Assembly: GCA_964567665.1 (NCBI GenBank) | Contig: CAZMNN010000038.1 | Span: 1 to 24,714, forward strand | Direction of reading: 5' to 3' | DNA from: UBA1731 sp964567665 | GTDB lineage: Bacteria; Verrucomicrobiota; Kiritimatiellia; RFP12; UBA1067 | DNA length: 24,714 nt | Part shown: positions 24,317 through 24,714 of the stretch, in pieces | Numbering within the stretch: the first letter of the stretch is position 1 | How the letters are laid out: each line of letters begins with the position of its first letter | Program-made: the position numbers and the translations under genes | The notes under the pieces: generated by a model | Told to the model about the DNA's origin: nothing | What the model saw: only the letters and a program-made list of their open reading frames with translations | Database searches by the model: none

Positions 24317-24714
24317 TCACCCGCACACGACCTTCGAGCGCCAGCTGGCGATGCCGCGCTTCTTTGTCGAGAAGTTGATGCCGACGAGCGTGACGCGCTT
24401 CCCCTCGGAGAGGAACTTCTCGTGGTAGCGGTTCCGCACAATCTGCGAGATGGCCGACGGCGCCGATCCGTCGAGTTTCAGCTCGACAACGTAGATTTCA
24501 TTCTCCACGCGAATGGACATGTCGATGCGCCCGACGTTCGTCCGCTCCTCAGGCAGGACGCGGAGGCCGACGAAATTCAGTATCACGGTGAGGATGACCT
24601 GCCACGTCTGCTCGTTCTGCCGGTCGGTGAGGTCGTAGGGGATGCCCGCGAACAGCGTCGCGAGCGACTTGAAGAACGCCGGCAGGTCGTGCGCCGCGAG
24701 GGCGCGGTAGCAGT
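24317..24714 (-). CDS. PD-(D/E)XK nuclease-like C-terminal part of an AAA-ATPase-like (DUF1703) protein, truncated by the window
   Basis: The open frame continues past the right edge, so only about the last 132 residues are seen. The visible part begins CYRALAAHDLPAFFKSLATL, then FAGIPYDLTDRQNEQTW, then TNVGRIDMSI, IYVVELKLD and VTLVGINFS, ending in a TGA at 24317-24319. The Asp in GRID and the Glu and Lys in ELK are the expected PD-(D/E)XK metal-binding residues. The FxxIPYDL segment and final RGIASW are typical of the DUF1703/PDDEXK_9 tail found behind an AAA-ATPase-like domain. Such proteins are abundant multi-copy genes in gut anaerobes, with unclear function. An internal GTG (24584-24586) is not taken as the start because the frame and family match extend upstream of it. 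Confidence 0.85.
   Translation of the reverse strand, partial: CYRALAAHDLPAFFKSLATLFAGIPYDLTDRQNEQTWQVILTVILNFVGLRVLPEERTNVGRIDMSIRVENEIYVVELKLDGSAPSAISQIVRNRYHEKFLSEGKRVTLVGINFSTKKRGIASWRSKVVCG

Overview
The window looks like a piece of a Gram-negative chromosome from the PVC superphylum, most like gut Kiritimatiellota or Lentisphaerota. This is an inference from gene style: very large secreted autotransporter-type beta-strand-repeat and beta-helix proteins, a choice-of-anchor Q domain, a DUF4838 glycosidase-like protein, several GH-A-type hydrolases, and lipoproteins with clear lipoboxes. No rRNA, tRNA, transposase or CRISPR array was seen.

Layout. Positions 138-3331 (minus) hold a tight three-gene envelope operon of two lipoproteins and one exported LPP20/FlgT-like protein. 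It is read from a near-consensus promoter (3473-3502) through a leader whose RNA can form a 17-bp stem ending beside the ribosome binding site. Positions 3503-4365 hold no convincing gene and are filled with short direct and inverted repeats. A small gene broken by two apparent single-base deletions follows (4447-4702, plus), ending in a hairpin shared with the next, oppositely oriented gene.

Positions 4714-15898 and 17310-23997 hold three two-gene modules. Each has a large secreted beta-structure protein followed after 7-18 bases by a secreted glycosidase-like protein: 7932-11300 then 4714-7920 (minus), 11546-13990 then 14009-15898 (plus), and 21169-23997 then 17310-21161 (minus). All three first genes, although of different fold families, end in nearly the same peptide, [F/M]-V-I-x-[I/V]-R with a free carboxyl end: GFVIGIR, MFVITIR and GMVISVR. 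The glycosidase-like partners lack it. One of the three carries a choice-of-anchor Q domain just before the tail, which is where other bacteria place sorting signals. The best candidate for something undescribed is therefore a C-terminal sorting or anchoring tag on surface scaffolds, each co-transcribed with a polysaccharide-acting enzyme.

A housekeeping aspartate kinase (15886-17241, minus) with its own extended -10 promoter sits between modules 2 and 3. The right edge cuts a PD-(D/E)XK nuclease-like protein of the AAA-ATPase-like/DUF1703 type.

The only four A or T runs of 9-10 bases that I noticed all lie in start regions: one for the lipoprotein operon and one for each module. In two of them the run fills the -35/-10 spacer. 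This raises the possibility of phase-variable expression, or of a lineage-specific promoter style.
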